A stretch of DNA of 64,000 bases from Ilumatobacteraceae bacterium (GTDB lineage Bacteria; Actinomycetota; Acidimicrobiia; Acidimicrobiales; Ilumatobacteraceae). Shown here piece by piece: positions 1-8,542 of this stretch. Every line of letters starts with the position of its first letter. Positions within the stretch are counted from its first letter, which is position 1. A program made the translations under genes and the position numbers. Under the pieces are notes generated by a model. That model was given only the letters and a program-made list of their open reading frames with translations. It searched no databases and was not told where the DNA came from. The stretch is from the NCBI GenBank assembly GCA_013213745.1, contig JABSQH010000070.1:1-64000 (forward strand). The letters run 5' to 3'.

Positions 1-28
1 AGCGCCGGCCGAATAGCGCCGGCCGAAT
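1..28. repeat. Tandem 14-bp direct repeat at window edge
   Basis: The unit AGCGCCGGCCGAAT occurs twice back to back (1-14 and 15-28), followed by degenerate CCGAGTAGTGCCGG-like sequence. It lies beyond the stop codon of the acetyltransferase gene on the minus strand. No gene is visible in positions 1-95. The role is unknown. Confidence 0.6.
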
Positions 29-95
29 ACCGCGTGCCGAGTAGTGCCGGGCGGTCGACGCGACACGCTGATGCGAGTGGTCAGAAGGCGAGACG

Positions 96-1358
96 TCAGA
101 AATAGATGCCGGGTTCGGCGCGGGGAAGCCGGATCGCTCGATCGAGCGCACGGAGCAACTCGGGCGAGGCGTGTAACTCGTTGCCGAGCGCCAGCGTGCT
201 CGCCGAGGCGATGCCGAGCCACAAGCGTGTCCAGGCGCCAATACCGGCCTCCATCGTTGCCGTGCTCGAGCGGTCGGCGGCGTCGCCGATCCGCTCGATC
301 GACGATGGGTCGGCGACACGCACGCGATAGCGCCCGCTCACGCCAGCCCATCCGTCAGCGGGGTCGAGGAACCGACCCACCGGATCGTCGATGTCGACAA
401 CGAACTCGACCGGCTCACCCGGCCAGCACACGCTGGCGGCACACGCTTCGAGATCGAGGATGCGCGCCTGCCACCAAGCGATCGCGTCCGTCGAGGTGGC
501 CGCCGCCGCGTCCTTCGTGCGACTGCGCTGGCGCATTGGTTGATCGAGCAGCGCCTGCAGCTGGACACCGGCCGGCTCGGCCATCTTGACCGCATGGAAT
601 TGGTCTGCGAGCTCACGGAGCAGGCGGAGCAGATCGAGCACCTGAGCGTCGTCGTGGGCGATCAACCAGCGCACGCGGAACGGGCCATACTCCGCTTTCA
701 ACGAACCGACGAGGAAATGCGAGACCGCTCCGTTGGGCCCGCGGTACCCGAGCGCGATGCGGTCGTCGGTGAATCCCCATTCGGCCGCAAACTGCTCGGC
801 GCTGTGGAGTCGCACGGCACCGTGATGTTGGCGGCGGTCGATCGTCGCCTTGTACATCTCGTCGAGATCGTCGTCACCGAGGCGTTCGGGACGGCGATAC
901 GGCACGTGATCGAGTCGCAGCGAACTCGGGTCGAACACCGTCTCGTAGGCATAGGCACCGGTCCCGAACCCGAACCGGTCGTAGAAGCCCTGTTCGAACA
1001 TGCCGAGTGCCGAGATGGCGGCGCCGTCCTCGGCGCCGGCGCGGAGTGCCCGCGAGGTGAGTGTGGATGCGAGGCCGAGCTTGCGACCGATGTGGCTGGT
1101 CGTGACGCCCGTGATCGCACACAACGACACGCGGGCGGTGTCGAGGTCGTACTCGCCCATCGTGCGGGCGACAGCGCACTCTGCGGAACCGTCGACGCGT
1201 CCGACCTCGACCGGAGCCCCGTCGAGAAATGTGCGCAGCGCGGCGCGGTGGGTCTCTTCGTCGTCGATCCAACGGACCTCGCGCCAGATGCGGGCGACGG
1301 CGTCGGCGTCACGATCGGCCTCGTATGGGCCGATGACGACCTGGGGTGCGGCGCTCAC
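96..1358 (-). CDS. GNAT-family N-acetyltransferase, Eis-like
   Basis: Predicted 420-residue cytoplasmic acetyltransferase. The N-terminal ~160 residues have the GNAT fold: an acidic start segment (YEADRDADAVARIWREV) and the acetyl-CoA loop around ITGVTTSHIGRKLGLAS. A second GNAT-like half and a C-terminal sterol-carrier-like part follow, and the total matches the Eis (enhanced intracellular survival) family of about 400 residues. Eis proteins acetylate amines such as aminoglycosides or protein lysines; the substrate here cannot be read from sequence. GTG 1358 was chosen because similarity begins there (VSAAPQVVIGPYEADRD). A longer open frame upstream is low-complexity and overlaps the divergent DUF3040 gene. 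A CACACT hexamer (1370-1365) lies 6 nt before the GTG. Confidence 0.8.
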   Translation of the reverse strand: MSAAPQVVIGPYEADRDADAVARIWREVRWIDDEETHRAALRTFLDGAPVEVGRVDGSAECAVARTMGEYDLDTARVSLCAITGVTTSHIGRKLGLASTLTSRALRAGAEDGAAISALGMFEQGFYDRFGFGTGAYAYETVFDPSSLRLDHVPYRRPERLGDDDLDEMYKATIDRRQHHGAVRLHSAEQFAAEWGFTDDRIALGYRGPNGAVSHFLVGSLKAEYGPFRVRWLIAHDDAQVLDLLRLLRELADQFHAVKMAEPAGVQLQALLDQPMRQRSRTKDAAAATSTDAIAWWQARILDLEACAASVCWPGEPVEFVVDIDDPVGRFLDPADGWAGVSGRYRVRVADPSSIERIGDAADRSSTATMEAGIGAWTRLWLGIASASTLALGNELHASPELLRALDRAIRLPRAEPGIYF

Positions 1359-1364
1359 CGGGCC

Positions 1365-1370
1365 AGTGTG
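1365..1370 (-). promoter_or_regulatory. Possible -10 element of the Eis-like gene (CACACT)
   Basis: On the minus strand CACACT ends 6 nt before GTG 1358, the same spacing as the TANNNT hexamers seen before many other genes here. The first base departs from the consensus, so this is a weak call. Confidence 0.35.
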
Positions 1371-1470
1371 GCAGTTCGCTCGAGCCGGTCGAACGTGAAT
1401 TCTGACTATGGCCGGCGGGTTTCGGCAGCACCGCGTTGAGGATCGCCCGAAACCATGCGATGATGACGGC

Positions 1471-1800
1471 GTGCCGCTTTCCGAAGACGAACAGCGCATC
1501 CTGCGGCAGATCGAGCAAGAGCTCGAACAGGACCCGGCGTTCTCGCACCGCGGCTACCGCGTGTCGAGGCGTCGCTCTGCGATGCTCGTTCTCGGACTGC
1601 TCGTCGGCCTCGTGATCACGATCGGCGGGCTGGCGATCAACTTCGTCGTCGCCTTCGTCGGGTTCGTCCTCGTGCTGACGATGGCGGTCATGCTCGAAGC
1701 AGAGGTGCGGCTGCTCGGCCGAGAACGACTTGGTCAGTTGCCGATCTCGGCTTGGCTCAGCGGTCGGCGCCCATCCGACACGTCGAGCGACGACGACTGA
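1471..1800 (+). CDS. DUF3040 small membrane protein
   Basis: A 109-residue protein starting at GTG 1471 (VPLSEDEQRILRQIEQEL), the conserved opening of DUF3040 proteins common in actinobacteria. A short amphipathic N-terminal helix is followed by a basic RRR and two adjacent membrane helices (about residues 35-75: VLGLLVGLVITIGGLAINF and VVAFVGFVLVLTMAVML). The tail is polar and ends in serine and aspartate. The function of the family is unknown. It is divergent from the acetyltransferase gene, with 112 nt between the two starts. The nearest hexamer at leaderless spacing is GATGAT (1459-1464), a poor match. Confidence 0.8.
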   Translation: MPLSEDEQRILRQIEQELEQDPAFSHRGYRVSRRRSAMLVLGLLVGLVITIGGLAINFVVAFVGFVLVLTMAVMLEAEVRLLGRERLGQLPISAWLSGRRPSDTSSDDD

Positions 1801-1898
1801 CTCGCATCGTCGACGGACCGTTCCGGGCCGAATGCGCGGAGGCGGTAGCGCAGGTTTCCGGCCGCCGGCCGACTGCGATCGCACTCAGGTCCGACCAC

Positions 1899-1904
1899 TA
1901 GCGT
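1899..1904 (+). promoter_or_regulatory. -10 element TAGCGT upstream of the thiolase gene
   Basis: TAGCGT fits the actinobacterial TANNNT hexamer. Here it lies about 39 nt before ATG 1944, so the transcript would carry a short leader. CAGAGG (1931-1936) supplies a ribosome site. No good -35 is visible. Confidence 0.4.
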
Positions 1905-1943
1905 CGCACGCTGAACCGCTCGCACTCGAACAGAGGTTGGATC

Positions 1944-3167
1944 ATGGCCGAGGCATACATCATCGACGCCTGTCGCACCCCGCGGGGGATCGGCAAGCAA
2001 GGCAAGGGTGCGCTCGCGCATCTGCACCCGGGCCATCTCGGCCGGACGGTGCTCGAAGCGGTGCGCGACCGCAACGACATCGATACCGCAGATGTCGATG
2101 ACGTCATCTGGGGCACGAGCGCCCAGGTCAACGAGCAGGGCGGTGACCTCGGGCGGATGTCGGCGCTCGACGCTGGCTACGACATCACGGCCAGCGGCGT
2201 CACCCTCGATCGTTTCTGCGGATCGGGGATCACCAGCGCCAACCTCGCCGCCGCCACGGTGATGTCCGGCATGGAAGACCTCGTGGTGTCGGGCGGCACC
2301 GAGATGATGTCGCTTCCGAAGACCGGCATGTTGCCGATGGGGGCCGGCAACCCACATTTGCAAGAGCTGCACCCGCAGTCGCACCAAGGTGTGTGTGCCG
2401 ACGCGATCGCGACGCTCGAAGGAATCGGTCGCGATGCGCTCGATGAGCTCTCCGCGGAGTCCCAAGCGCGCGCCGATGTGGCCATCAAGGAAGGTCGCTT
2501 CGACCGCAGCGTGATCCCCGTGCACAATCTCGACGGCACGGTTGCACTCGACCGTGAGCAGTTCCCGCGACCGGGAACCACTGCCGAATCGCTCGCCGGT
2601 CTGCCACCGAGCTTCCCCGCAGTTGCCGACTATCGATACAGCGACGAGTCGTTGACCTTTCGCGAGCAGATCAACGCCCGGTACCCGGAGTTGGAGATCG
2701 AACACGTGCACCACGCCGGCAGCAGCTCCGGTGTCGTCGATGGTGCGGCCGCAATCCTGTGGGCGTCTGCTGACTACGCCACCTCACACGGACTGCAGCC
2801 GCGCGCCCGAGTCGTGGCCGCAGGGAACATGGGCGACGATCCGACCCTGATGCTCAATGCACCGGTGCCGTCAGCCCGCAAGGTGCTTGACAAGGCCGGC
2901 ATGACCGTCGACGACATCGATCTGTTCGAGGTGAACGAGGCCTTCGCCGTGGTATCGGAGAAGTTCCAGCGCGATCTCGGTCTCGACCGATCGAAGGTCA
3001 ACGTCAACGGCGGGGCGATCGCCCTCGGGCATCCGATCGGGGCAACGGGGGCAATCCTCATCGGAACGGCGCTCGACGAACTCGAACGCCAGGACAAGCA
3101 GGTCGCGCTGATCACGATGTGCGCTGGCGGCGGCATGGCGCCGGCGATCATCATCGAGCGAGTCTGA
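1944..3167 (+). CDS. Acetyl-CoA C-acetyltransferase (thiolase)
   Basis: A 407-residue thiolase, which cleaves 3-ketoacyl-CoA with CoA or condenses two acyl-CoAs, in beta-oxidation or its reverse. The nucleophile is Cys92 in DRFCGSGITSAN. The C-terminal half holds the NEAFA motif, GGAIALGHPIGATGA with His363, and the second catalytic cysteine Cys393 in CAGGG. Length matches the family (390-410). It is a single gene, convergent with the transglutaminase operon, with only 22 nt between the stops. Similarity cannot settle whether it acts in catabolism (FadA-like) or acetoacetyl-CoA synthesis. The acyl-CoA dehydrogenase 5 kb away suggests fatty-acid or related acyl-CoA degradation. Confidence 0.93.
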   Translation: MAEAYIIDACRTPRGIGKQGKGALAHLHPGHLGRTVLEAVRDRNDIDTADVDDVIWGTSAQVNEQGGDLGRMSALDAGYDITASGVTLDRFCGSGITSANLAAATVMSGMEDLVVSGGTEMMSLPKTGMLPMGAGNPHLQELHPQSHQGVCADAIATLEGIGRDALDELSAESQARADVAIKEGRFDRSVIPVHNLDGTVALDREQFPRPGTTAESLAGLPPSFPAVADYRYSDESLTFREQINARYPELEIEHVHHAGSSSGVVDGAAAILWASADYATSHGLQPRARVVAAGNMGDDPTLMLNAPVPSARKVLDKAGMTVDDIDLFEVNEAFAVVSEKFQRDLGLDRSKVNVNGGAIALGHPIGATGAILIGTALDELERQDKQVALITMCAGGGMAPAIIIERV

Positions 3168-3189
3168 TCGGCGCGATACGCCAGCGGCG

Positions 3190-5418
3190 CTACCAGCGGG
3201 TGAAGTAGCGGCGCAGACGAGCGCGGATCCCGATGGTGTCGTTCACGGCCCGTTCCACCTGGTGGGTCCACGTGGCGCACTGGCGAAGCTCGCTCGTGCC
3301 GTAGTCGCCGACATCGTCCAAACCGGTTCCTCCCGAGGCCGCATACGTGGCTTCGGTCACCGCTTCGGCCAGGGCCCGGAACGGTCGGGCCCCGATCGGG
3401 AACGCGACGCTGGTTGCGTCAGCGACCTCGAGGGGTGTGGCCGTCGTTGGCGGTGTGACGCCCACGTCGCGGACCGCGTCGAGGGATCGCTCCCACAACA
3501 CGCCGAGGCGCGAGAGAGGGTCGGTGCCCTCGGCCCGTCGGCGGACCCGCCGGATCACCGCCGGGGCAACGCTCACCAAGGCGAGCACGACAACGGCGAC
3601 CACCCACCACGATGGTCCGCCAGAGCTGTCGCCATCGTCGGCGATGACCGGAACACCGAGGTCCTGGTCCAGCTCGAAGTCGGGCAGGTTGAGTTGCGGG
3701 TCGAACTCGGTGAAGTCTTCGGGGGGCAGGTTCAGCGGGGCCGTCGTCGTCGGTGCGCTGCCTTGTTCGCCGTTGCCACCGGTGAGCGGCGGGGGAGTCG
3801 TGTCTTGTTGTATGGGCTGGCCGGTGTAGTTCTCGGCGCCGGGCGCACCCCGCCCTGGTGTGGGCTCGAAGGGCACCCATCCGAGATCGTCGAACCACAC
3901 CTCGGGCCAGGCATGAGCGTTCCTGCCGAGCACCGAGTACGAACCGTCGGGCTGCAACAGGCCCGGCGTGAAGCCCACTGCGACTCGCGCCGGGATGCCG
4001 AGCGAGCGCATCATCGCTGCGTACGTTCCGGCGAATTGCTCGCAATACCCGACCCGTTCGCGCAGGAAGCTCTCGATGGCGTTGCCGTCGTGTCCTGGTT
4101 GCACCTCGAGGGAATACTCGAACTCCGACTGGAACCAGTCCTGCAATCGGCGCGCCGCCTCGAACGACGAGGTCGCCCCGGCGGTCACCTCTCGCGCTCG
4201 CTCCTCGACCACGTCGGGGAGATCGTCGGGCAGTTCGACGTAGATCGGATCCGGGGGAGCCACCGACGTCGCTGTCTGGAGCACGGCCGGGTCGAACCGC
4301 GGTGACGCCGAGACGAACTCGAACACATCGCCTCGAACGAGTTCGTCGGTGACGATCGTCGACGTGTCGGGATTCCAGCGGAGATCACCGGGTCCTGTCG
4401 CCTCGATGGGGTCGGGCGCGGCAGGGACCAGCTGCCCGCCGAGATCGGAAATCTGTACTTGGTGGCGCATCTCGATCGAGCCGGGTCGCCCGCGGGCGAG
4501 GTCGTTGTCGGTCGATTGCAGGTCACGTTCGGGAAGCCCCCACAACTGGCCGTCGAACTCTGGGAGCGCCGACGACCGCCAGTACGACTGGACGTTGGTG
4601 CGAACGAGGAACATCTCGTTGTTCTGACGGTTGGTCAGCCGCGAACGGATGTCGACGAGGGGGCTGACCACCTGCGTCACACCGCCGCCACCGGTCCGTG
4701 TGTCGTAGAGCGCTTCGGCCTCGGCGCCGGGCAGCCGTGGCCCGAGCACACCGGCACCGAAGGCGACGGCGGTCGCTGCGACGATGGCGATCGGGGTCGC
4801 CAGACGCAGCGGCGTGCGCACCGGCGCGTGGTACGCGCGGAGCACGATCGTGGTGACCACGCCGCTCGCAACGAGCGCAGCGGTCAATGCGATTCGGAGT
4901 CGATCGTCACCGAGCGCGGCGACGAACACGAACAGCACGCCTCCGGGCACCAGCGCCTCGGCGCGGGCATAGGCGCGGAAGGCGAACACATCGGCGAGGA
5001 GTACCGCCACGATCATGCCGACCGCCGCGAGCGCATCCCAGCCTGCGCCGAAGAGGACGGGAGCGACGGCCACACGAAACTGGTTGCGCACCAACTCGAC
5101 TTCCGAACGGAACAGGTCCCAGGTCTCGCTCGTCGGCAACAACCATGTCGTGGTGTCGCGGTAGAACAGCAGCGACGCAGCCCACACCAAGATGACCGCG
5201 GTGAGTGGCACTGCCAGCCATGGCGGAACCTCGCGTCGACGCAGTATCAGCCCAGCTCCGTGTCCGATCACGGCGATCCACGCCAGGGGAGCGAAGAACT
5301 CCCAACCGGAGAACACCCGGGCGAACCCGGCGGCCACAGCGAGGGAGAACAGCGTCAGCGCCGCGGTGGCGCCAACATCGGTGGCCAGAGCAGGCCGCGT
5401 GTTGGTCGCCGTCGTCAT
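3190..5418 (-). CDS. TgpA-like transglutaminase-domain membrane protein
   Basis: A 742-residue membrane protein. Residues 1-225 contain about six hydrophobic helices. An extracytoplasmic region follows with a transglutaminase-like domain whose catalytic triad is intact: Cys459 (RVGYCEQFAGTY), His502 (NAHAWPEVWFDD) and Asp511. After a proline- and threonine-rich linker there is one more membrane helix (WWVVAVVVLALVSVAPAVI) and a cytoplasmic DUF4129-like tail. This matches the TgpA architecture (membrane helices, transglutaminase core, DUF4129). ATG 5418 overlaps the stop of the DUF58 gene as ATGA. The operon order moxR-DUF58-tgpA is widely conserved and is thought to process or assemble cell-surface proteins; the substrate is unknown. 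Confidence 0.9.
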   Translation of the reverse strand: MTTATNTRPALATDVGATAALTLFSLAVAAGFARVFSGWEFFAPLAWIAVIGHGAGLILRRREVPPWLAVPLTAVILVWAASLLFYRDTTTWLLPTSETWDLFRSEVELVRNQFRVAVAPVLFGAGWDALAAVGMIVAVLLADVFAFRAYARAEALVPGGVLFVFVAALGDDRLRIALTAALVASGVVTTIVLRAYHAPVRTPLRLATPIAIVAATAVAFGAGVLGPRLPGAEAEALYDTRTGGGGVTQVVSPLVDIRSRLTNRQNNEMFLVRTNVQSYWRSSALPEFDGQLWGLPERDLQSTDNDLARGRPGSIEMRHQVQISDLGGQLVPAAPDPIEATGPGDLRWNPDTSTIVTDELVRGDVFEFVSASPRFDPAVLQTATSVAPPDPIYVELPDDLPDVVEERAREVTAGATSSFEAARRLQDWFQSEFEYSLEVQPGHDGNAIESFLRERVGYCEQFAGTYAAMMRSLGIPARVAVGFTPGLLQPDGSYSVLGRNAHAWPEVWFDDLGWVPFEPTPGRGAPGAENYTGQPIQQDTTPPPLTGGNGEQGSAPTTTAPLNLPPEDFTEFDPQLNLPDFELDQDLGVPVIADDGDSSGGPSWWVVAVVVLALVSVAPAVIRRVRRRAEGTDPLSRLGVLWERSLDAVRDVGVTPPTTATPLEVADATSVAFPIGARPFRALAEAVTEATYAASGGTGLDDVGDYGTSELRQCATWTHQVERAVNDTIGIRARLRRYFTRW

Positions 5419-6605
5419 CGCCCCGCCCCGATGGTCGTGGCGGCGTCCGTGTCGGCGATCGCGGCGCGCACGTCGAGGCGCTCACCGCCGGCAAGTCGCT
5501 CCCACCGCCGCACGAATTCATCGTCGGTACGGGCGGCGACGCCCAGGGGTGACTGTGGTGGCTCCTCGGTGAGAACGGGGATCGCTGTCAGGGTCGGATC
5601 GATTGCCGCTTGCGCCGACCGCCATGCGGAACCGCGCTCGGAACCCGAGATGACCACGAGCAATCCCAGACCCTCGCCAGGATCGCGGTCGAGGGCACGA
5701 AGTGCGGTGGGGGACGTATCGATGCGCGCCAGCAACCGCAGGGTGTGCGTCGCCACATCGGGACCGCGCAGGTCGATGTCGGGTGCGGTGACGAAACGTG
5801 TGGTCAGCGCAGCCCGGTCGGCGCTGTTCACGAGACTGGCGGCCACGGTCACCGACCGTTCGAAACCGGCGCGGTCCCGATACGAACGGGCGTCGGCGTC
5901 GAGCACGACGGTGACGCGCCGCAACCCCTCGGTGGTGTGCTGCTTGACGATGAGGTTCTCGGAGCGGGCGCTGGCCTTCCAGTGGATCGAGCGCGGTTCG
6001 TCGCCCTCGACGTACTCGCGCAAGCTGTGGAACTCGCCTGGTCCGAGGCGTTGGGAGCGCTGGAGGAGATGGTTACCGAGCACACCGTGACCGAGGCGCG
6101 GCATCGACACTGCGAACGAGCGCGGCGCCACGATGACGTCGTCGTGACCGGCGCCCACCGAACGCCGGCGAGCCATGCCGAGCGGATCGCGGGTCTCGAT
6201 GACCAGCGGACCGACGGTGATGACTCCGCGTGTCGTCGTCGGCAGCTGGTATCCCGCAGAGGCGGCAGACCGTCGGCGGATCGGCCCCACGGCGAGACGC
6301 GCCCGCTGATCGGGTGCGTTCGAACGGTGAATCGCGTCGGTGAGCTCGACTCGCGGTGTCGGCAACGCACCGCCGTGGGCGATGTGGACATCGACGCGGC
6401 CTGTGTCGCCGGCGACCAACAGGCTTGGATGCACCCATCGCGTGACGCGCAGGCGGGGATGTCGGAGCACTACGTAGAGTCCGGCGAACAGGGCCGCCAG
6501 AATGAACGCTGCGCCGATCACGTACAGCTCGATCACGCCGAACACACGTCCGACGAGCACCGCGATCACGCCGGCCACCACACCGACGAGCCCTTGCCGC
6601 GTCAT
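5415..6605 (-). CDS. DUF58 domain-containing protein
   Basis: A 396-residue protein with two N-terminal membrane helices (about residues 5-50) and a large soluble part. The middle carries the DUF58 signature region (LGPGEFHSLREYVEGDEPRS ... IHWKASARSENL, about residues 190-215). The C-terminal half looks like a von Willebrand factor A fold (VTVVLDADARSYRDRAGFE), common in DUF58 proteins. It lies between moxR (23-nt gap) and the transglutaminase gene (4-nt overlap) and is presumably a partner of the MoxR ATPase in a membrane-associated assembly. Function beyond that is unknown. Confidence 0.88.
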   Translation of the reverse strand: MTRQGLVGVVAGVIAVLVGRVFGVIELYVIGAAFILAALFAGLYVVLRHPRLRVTRWVHPSLLVAGDTGRVDVHIAHGGALPTPRVELTDAIHRSNAPDQRARLAVGPIRRRSAASAGYQLPTTTRGVITVGPLVIETRDPLGMARRRSVGAGHDDVIVAPRSFAVSMPRLGHGVLGNHLLQRSQRLGPGEFHSLREYVEGDEPRSIHWKASARSENLIVKQHTTEGLRRVTVVLDADARSYRDRAGFERSVTVAASLVNSADRAALTTRFVTAPDIDLRGPDVATHTLRLLARIDTSPTALRALDRDPGEGLGLLVVISGSERGSAWRSAQAAIDPTLTAIPVLTEEPPQSPLGVAARTDDEFVRRWERLAGGERLDVRAAIADTDAATTIGAGR

Positions 6606-6628
6606 CGCGTTCGCCGTCGCATGGCGCT

Positions 6629-7606
6629 CTACTTGGCCACCGGCACGGGAACGCTGTCGAACACCTCACGGATTGCATCGGCGTTCGACAAGGTGGCCCC
6701 GCGGTCCGAGCGCACCACGATGCGGTGCGCCAGCGCTGCGGCGCCGACGGCCTTCACATCGTCGGGCGTGGCGTAGTTGCGGCTGCGTGCAGCCGCATGA
6801 GCGCGCGCGCCCGCGGCGAGCTGCAGCGTCGCTCGCGGCGAGAGGCCGAGCTCGATGCCGGGGTGTCGTCGGCTGGCCTCGGCCAGATCGACCAGGTAGG
6901 CCTTCAACGCATCGGCGAGGAACACCTGGTCGACCGCCCGAATCATCGACACGATCTCCGCCTCGCTGACCACGACGGACAACTCCTTGAGGGTGGCCGC
7001 CGACCCGTGATCGTCGAGCATCTGTATCTCGGCGTCGCGCCCCGGATACCCCAGCGAGATACGGAACAGGAACCGATCGAGCTGGCTTTCGGGCAGTCGA
7101 TACGTACCTTCCTGATCGACCGGGTTCTGCGTCGCGATCACCATGAAGGGAGGCGGGAGCTCCCGGCTCTTGCCGTCGGCGGTGATCTGTCGTTCCTCCA
7201 TCGCCTCGAGCAGCGCCGACTGCGTCTTCGGCGACGCCCGGTTGATTTCGTCGGCGAGCACGATGTTGGCGAACAGGGGGCCCGGCTCGAAGCGGAACGT
7301 TTCCGACGAGCGTTCGAACACGCTCACCCCGACGAGGTCAGCGGGCAGGAGGTCGGGAGTGAACTGCACGCGCTTCCATGTGCAGTCGATCGAGGCCGCC
7401 AAGGCCTTGGCCAGACTTGTCTTGCCGACCCCGGGGACGTCCTCGATGAGGAGATGGCCCTCCGCCAGCAAACAGATGACCGCGAGCTCGATCGCGTCGG
7501 GCTTGCCGCGCACCACCGTGCTCACATTTGCGGTGATCGCTTCGAACAGGTCGCCGAAACGACGGGCGGGAGCGGCCGCGCCGTCGGGCGCGAGGTCGGT
7601 AGTCAC
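6629..7606 (-). CDS. moxR: MoxR-family AAA+ ATPase
   Basis: A 325-residue MoxR ATPase, a chaperone-like AAA+ protein that usually works with an adjacent VWA/DUF58 protein. Walker A is GVGKTS (residues 58-63), Walker B is VLADEINRASPKTQSALLEAM, and the sensor and arginine regions follow (QLDRFLFRISLGYPG). Two GTG codons sit in tandem at 7609 and 7606. I prefer 7606 because the TACGCT hexamer on the minus strand (7619-7614) then lies 7 nt upstream, the leaderless spacing seen repeatedly here. A longer frame upstream would run into the divergent ROK gene. First gene of the moxR-DUF58-transglutaminase operon. Confidence 0.93.
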   Translation of the reverse strand: MTTDLAPDGAAAPARRFGDLFEAITANVSTVVRGKPDAIELAVICLLAEGHLLIEDVPGVGKTSLAKALAASIDCTWKRVQFTPDLLPADLVGVSVFERSSETFRFEPGPLFANIVLADEINRASPKTQSALLEAMEERQITADGKSRELPPPFMVIATQNPVDQEGTYRLPESQLDRFLFRISLGYPGRDAEIQMLDDHGSAATLKELSVVVSEAEIVSMIRAVDQVFLADALKAYLVDLAEASRRHPGIELGLSPRATLQLAAGARAHAAARSRNYATPDDVKAVGAAALAHRIVVRSDRGATLSNADAIREVFDSVPVPVAK

Positions 7607-7613
7607 CACTGCG

Positions 7614-7619
7614 AGCGTA
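7614..7619 (-). promoter_or_regulatory. -10 element TACGCT of moxR
   Basis: TACGCT on the minus strand lies 7 nt before GTG 7606, with no Shine-Dalgarno sequence in between. It suggests a leaderless transcript and helps choose the second of two tandem GTG codons. Confidence 0.55.
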
Positions 7620-7650
7620 GACCGCGATTCGCTCGGCGTCGGATCGGCGG

Positions 7651-7656
7651 TACGTT
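7651..7656 (+). promoter_or_regulatory. -10 element TACGTT of the ROK gene
   Basis: TACGTT lies 8 nt before ATG 7665. With the moxR element it forms a divergent promoter pair in a spacer of only 58 nt. Confidence 0.5.
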
Positions 7657-7664
7657 CGTTTCCG

Positions 7665-8519
7665 ATGAGTTCTCCGACGATCGGCGTCGTAGTGGGGGCC
7701 GATCGGCTCTCAGCGGGGCTTGTCGACGACGGACGTGTGGTCGTGCGCGATCGCGTGGCCACCCCGGTGCGCGAGGTGTGGCGCACTCTCGCGGCTCTGG
7801 TCGAGCGGGTGCTGGCGGCAACGCCGGAGAACGCTCAACGCCCGGATCGCATCGGTGTGAGTTGCTCCGGGCCGATCGACTACCGATCAGGTGCGGCCTC
7901 GCCGGCGGGCATCCCTGCATGGAACGGCTTCGCGCTCGGCCCCCGACTCGAAGAACTGTGCGGGTTGCCGACACAGATCGACTCCAGCGCCGGTGCGGTG
8001 CTCAACGCACAGCTCGACAACGACCGGGGAGCGGCAGCGCAGGCCGCCGAATCGGGGATGCTGCTGGTGTTGCTGGACGCCGGTGTCGACGGTGCGACCG
8101 TCGTGGGCGGCCGTCGGTTGCGCGGCCACCACGGCAACGCCGGAGCCATCGGACACGTCACGGTCGATCCCGACGGCTTGGCGTGCCCGTGCGGAGCGCG
8201 CGGGTGTCTGTATCCCTACGTGTCGGCACCTGCGCTCGAAGCAGAGATCAACCGGCCGCTCCAGCGAGCGACACCTGCCACGATCGAACGAGCCGGCATC
8301 ATGTTCGGGCGGGCGATCAGCGATCTCGCCGCCATGGTCGACGTCGGCCGCGTCGCAGTCGGCGGCGGTGTCACCACGACCTTCGGGTCGGGCTTCCTCG
8401 ATGCGGCTCGGCGCGAGCTTGCCGCTCGGGCACCATCCGCAGGGACCGAGGTGGTGCCCTTCGATCCTGCGGTGCCGTCGATCGTGGCCGCCGCCGCGGT
8501 GGCGGATACCGCTGAGTAA
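7665..8519 (+). CDS. ROK-family protein, probably not a kinase
   Basis: A 284-residue protein with the ROK fold. The zinc motif is present (CPCGARGC) and the glycine-rich region (GHHGNAGAIGH) is recognisable. Key catalytic features are missing. The N-terminal phosphate-binding motif DxGGT reads GADRLSAGL. The Asn-Asp pair carrying the catalytic base in ROK sugar kinases aligns with Ser-Ser (QIDSSAGAVLNA). The Glu of GEIGH is Ala. There is no N-terminal helix-turn-helix, so it is not a classical ROK repressor either. It may be a degenerate sugar-binding or scaffold protein. It is transcribed away from moxR and followed 23 nt later by an acyl-CoA dehydrogenase gene with its own promoter hexamer. 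Confidence 0.8.
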   Translation: MSSPTIGVVVGADRLSAGLVDDGRVVVRDRVATPVREVWRTLAALVERVLAATPENAQRPDRIGVSCSGPIDYRSGAASPAGIPAWNGFALGPRLEELCGLPTQIDSSAGAVLNAQLDNDRGAAAQAAESGMLLVLLDAGVDGATVVGGRRLRGHHGNAGAIGHVTVDPDGLACPCGARGCLYPYVSAPALEAEINRPLQRATPATIERAGIMFGRAISDLAAMVDVGRVAVGGGVTTTFGSGFLDAARRELAARAPSAGTEVVPFDPAVPSIVAAAAVADTAE

Positions 8520-8530
8520 CCCGCAAGGGC

Positions 8531-8536
8531 TACGCT
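8531..8536 (+). promoter_or_regulatory. -10 element TACGCT of the acyl-CoA dehydrogenase gene
   Basis: TACGCT lies 6 nt before ATG 8543, in the short gap after the ROK gene. There is no Shine-Dalgarno sequence; a leaderless transcript is implied. Confidence 0.55.
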
Positions 8537-8542
8537 GTCGCC

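Noticed and set aside
4459-6090. 543-codon plus-strand frame opposite the transglutaminase and DUF58 genes
   Set aside because: Low-complexity Arg/His/Gly translation. Both minus-strand genes have intact catalytic or family motifs.
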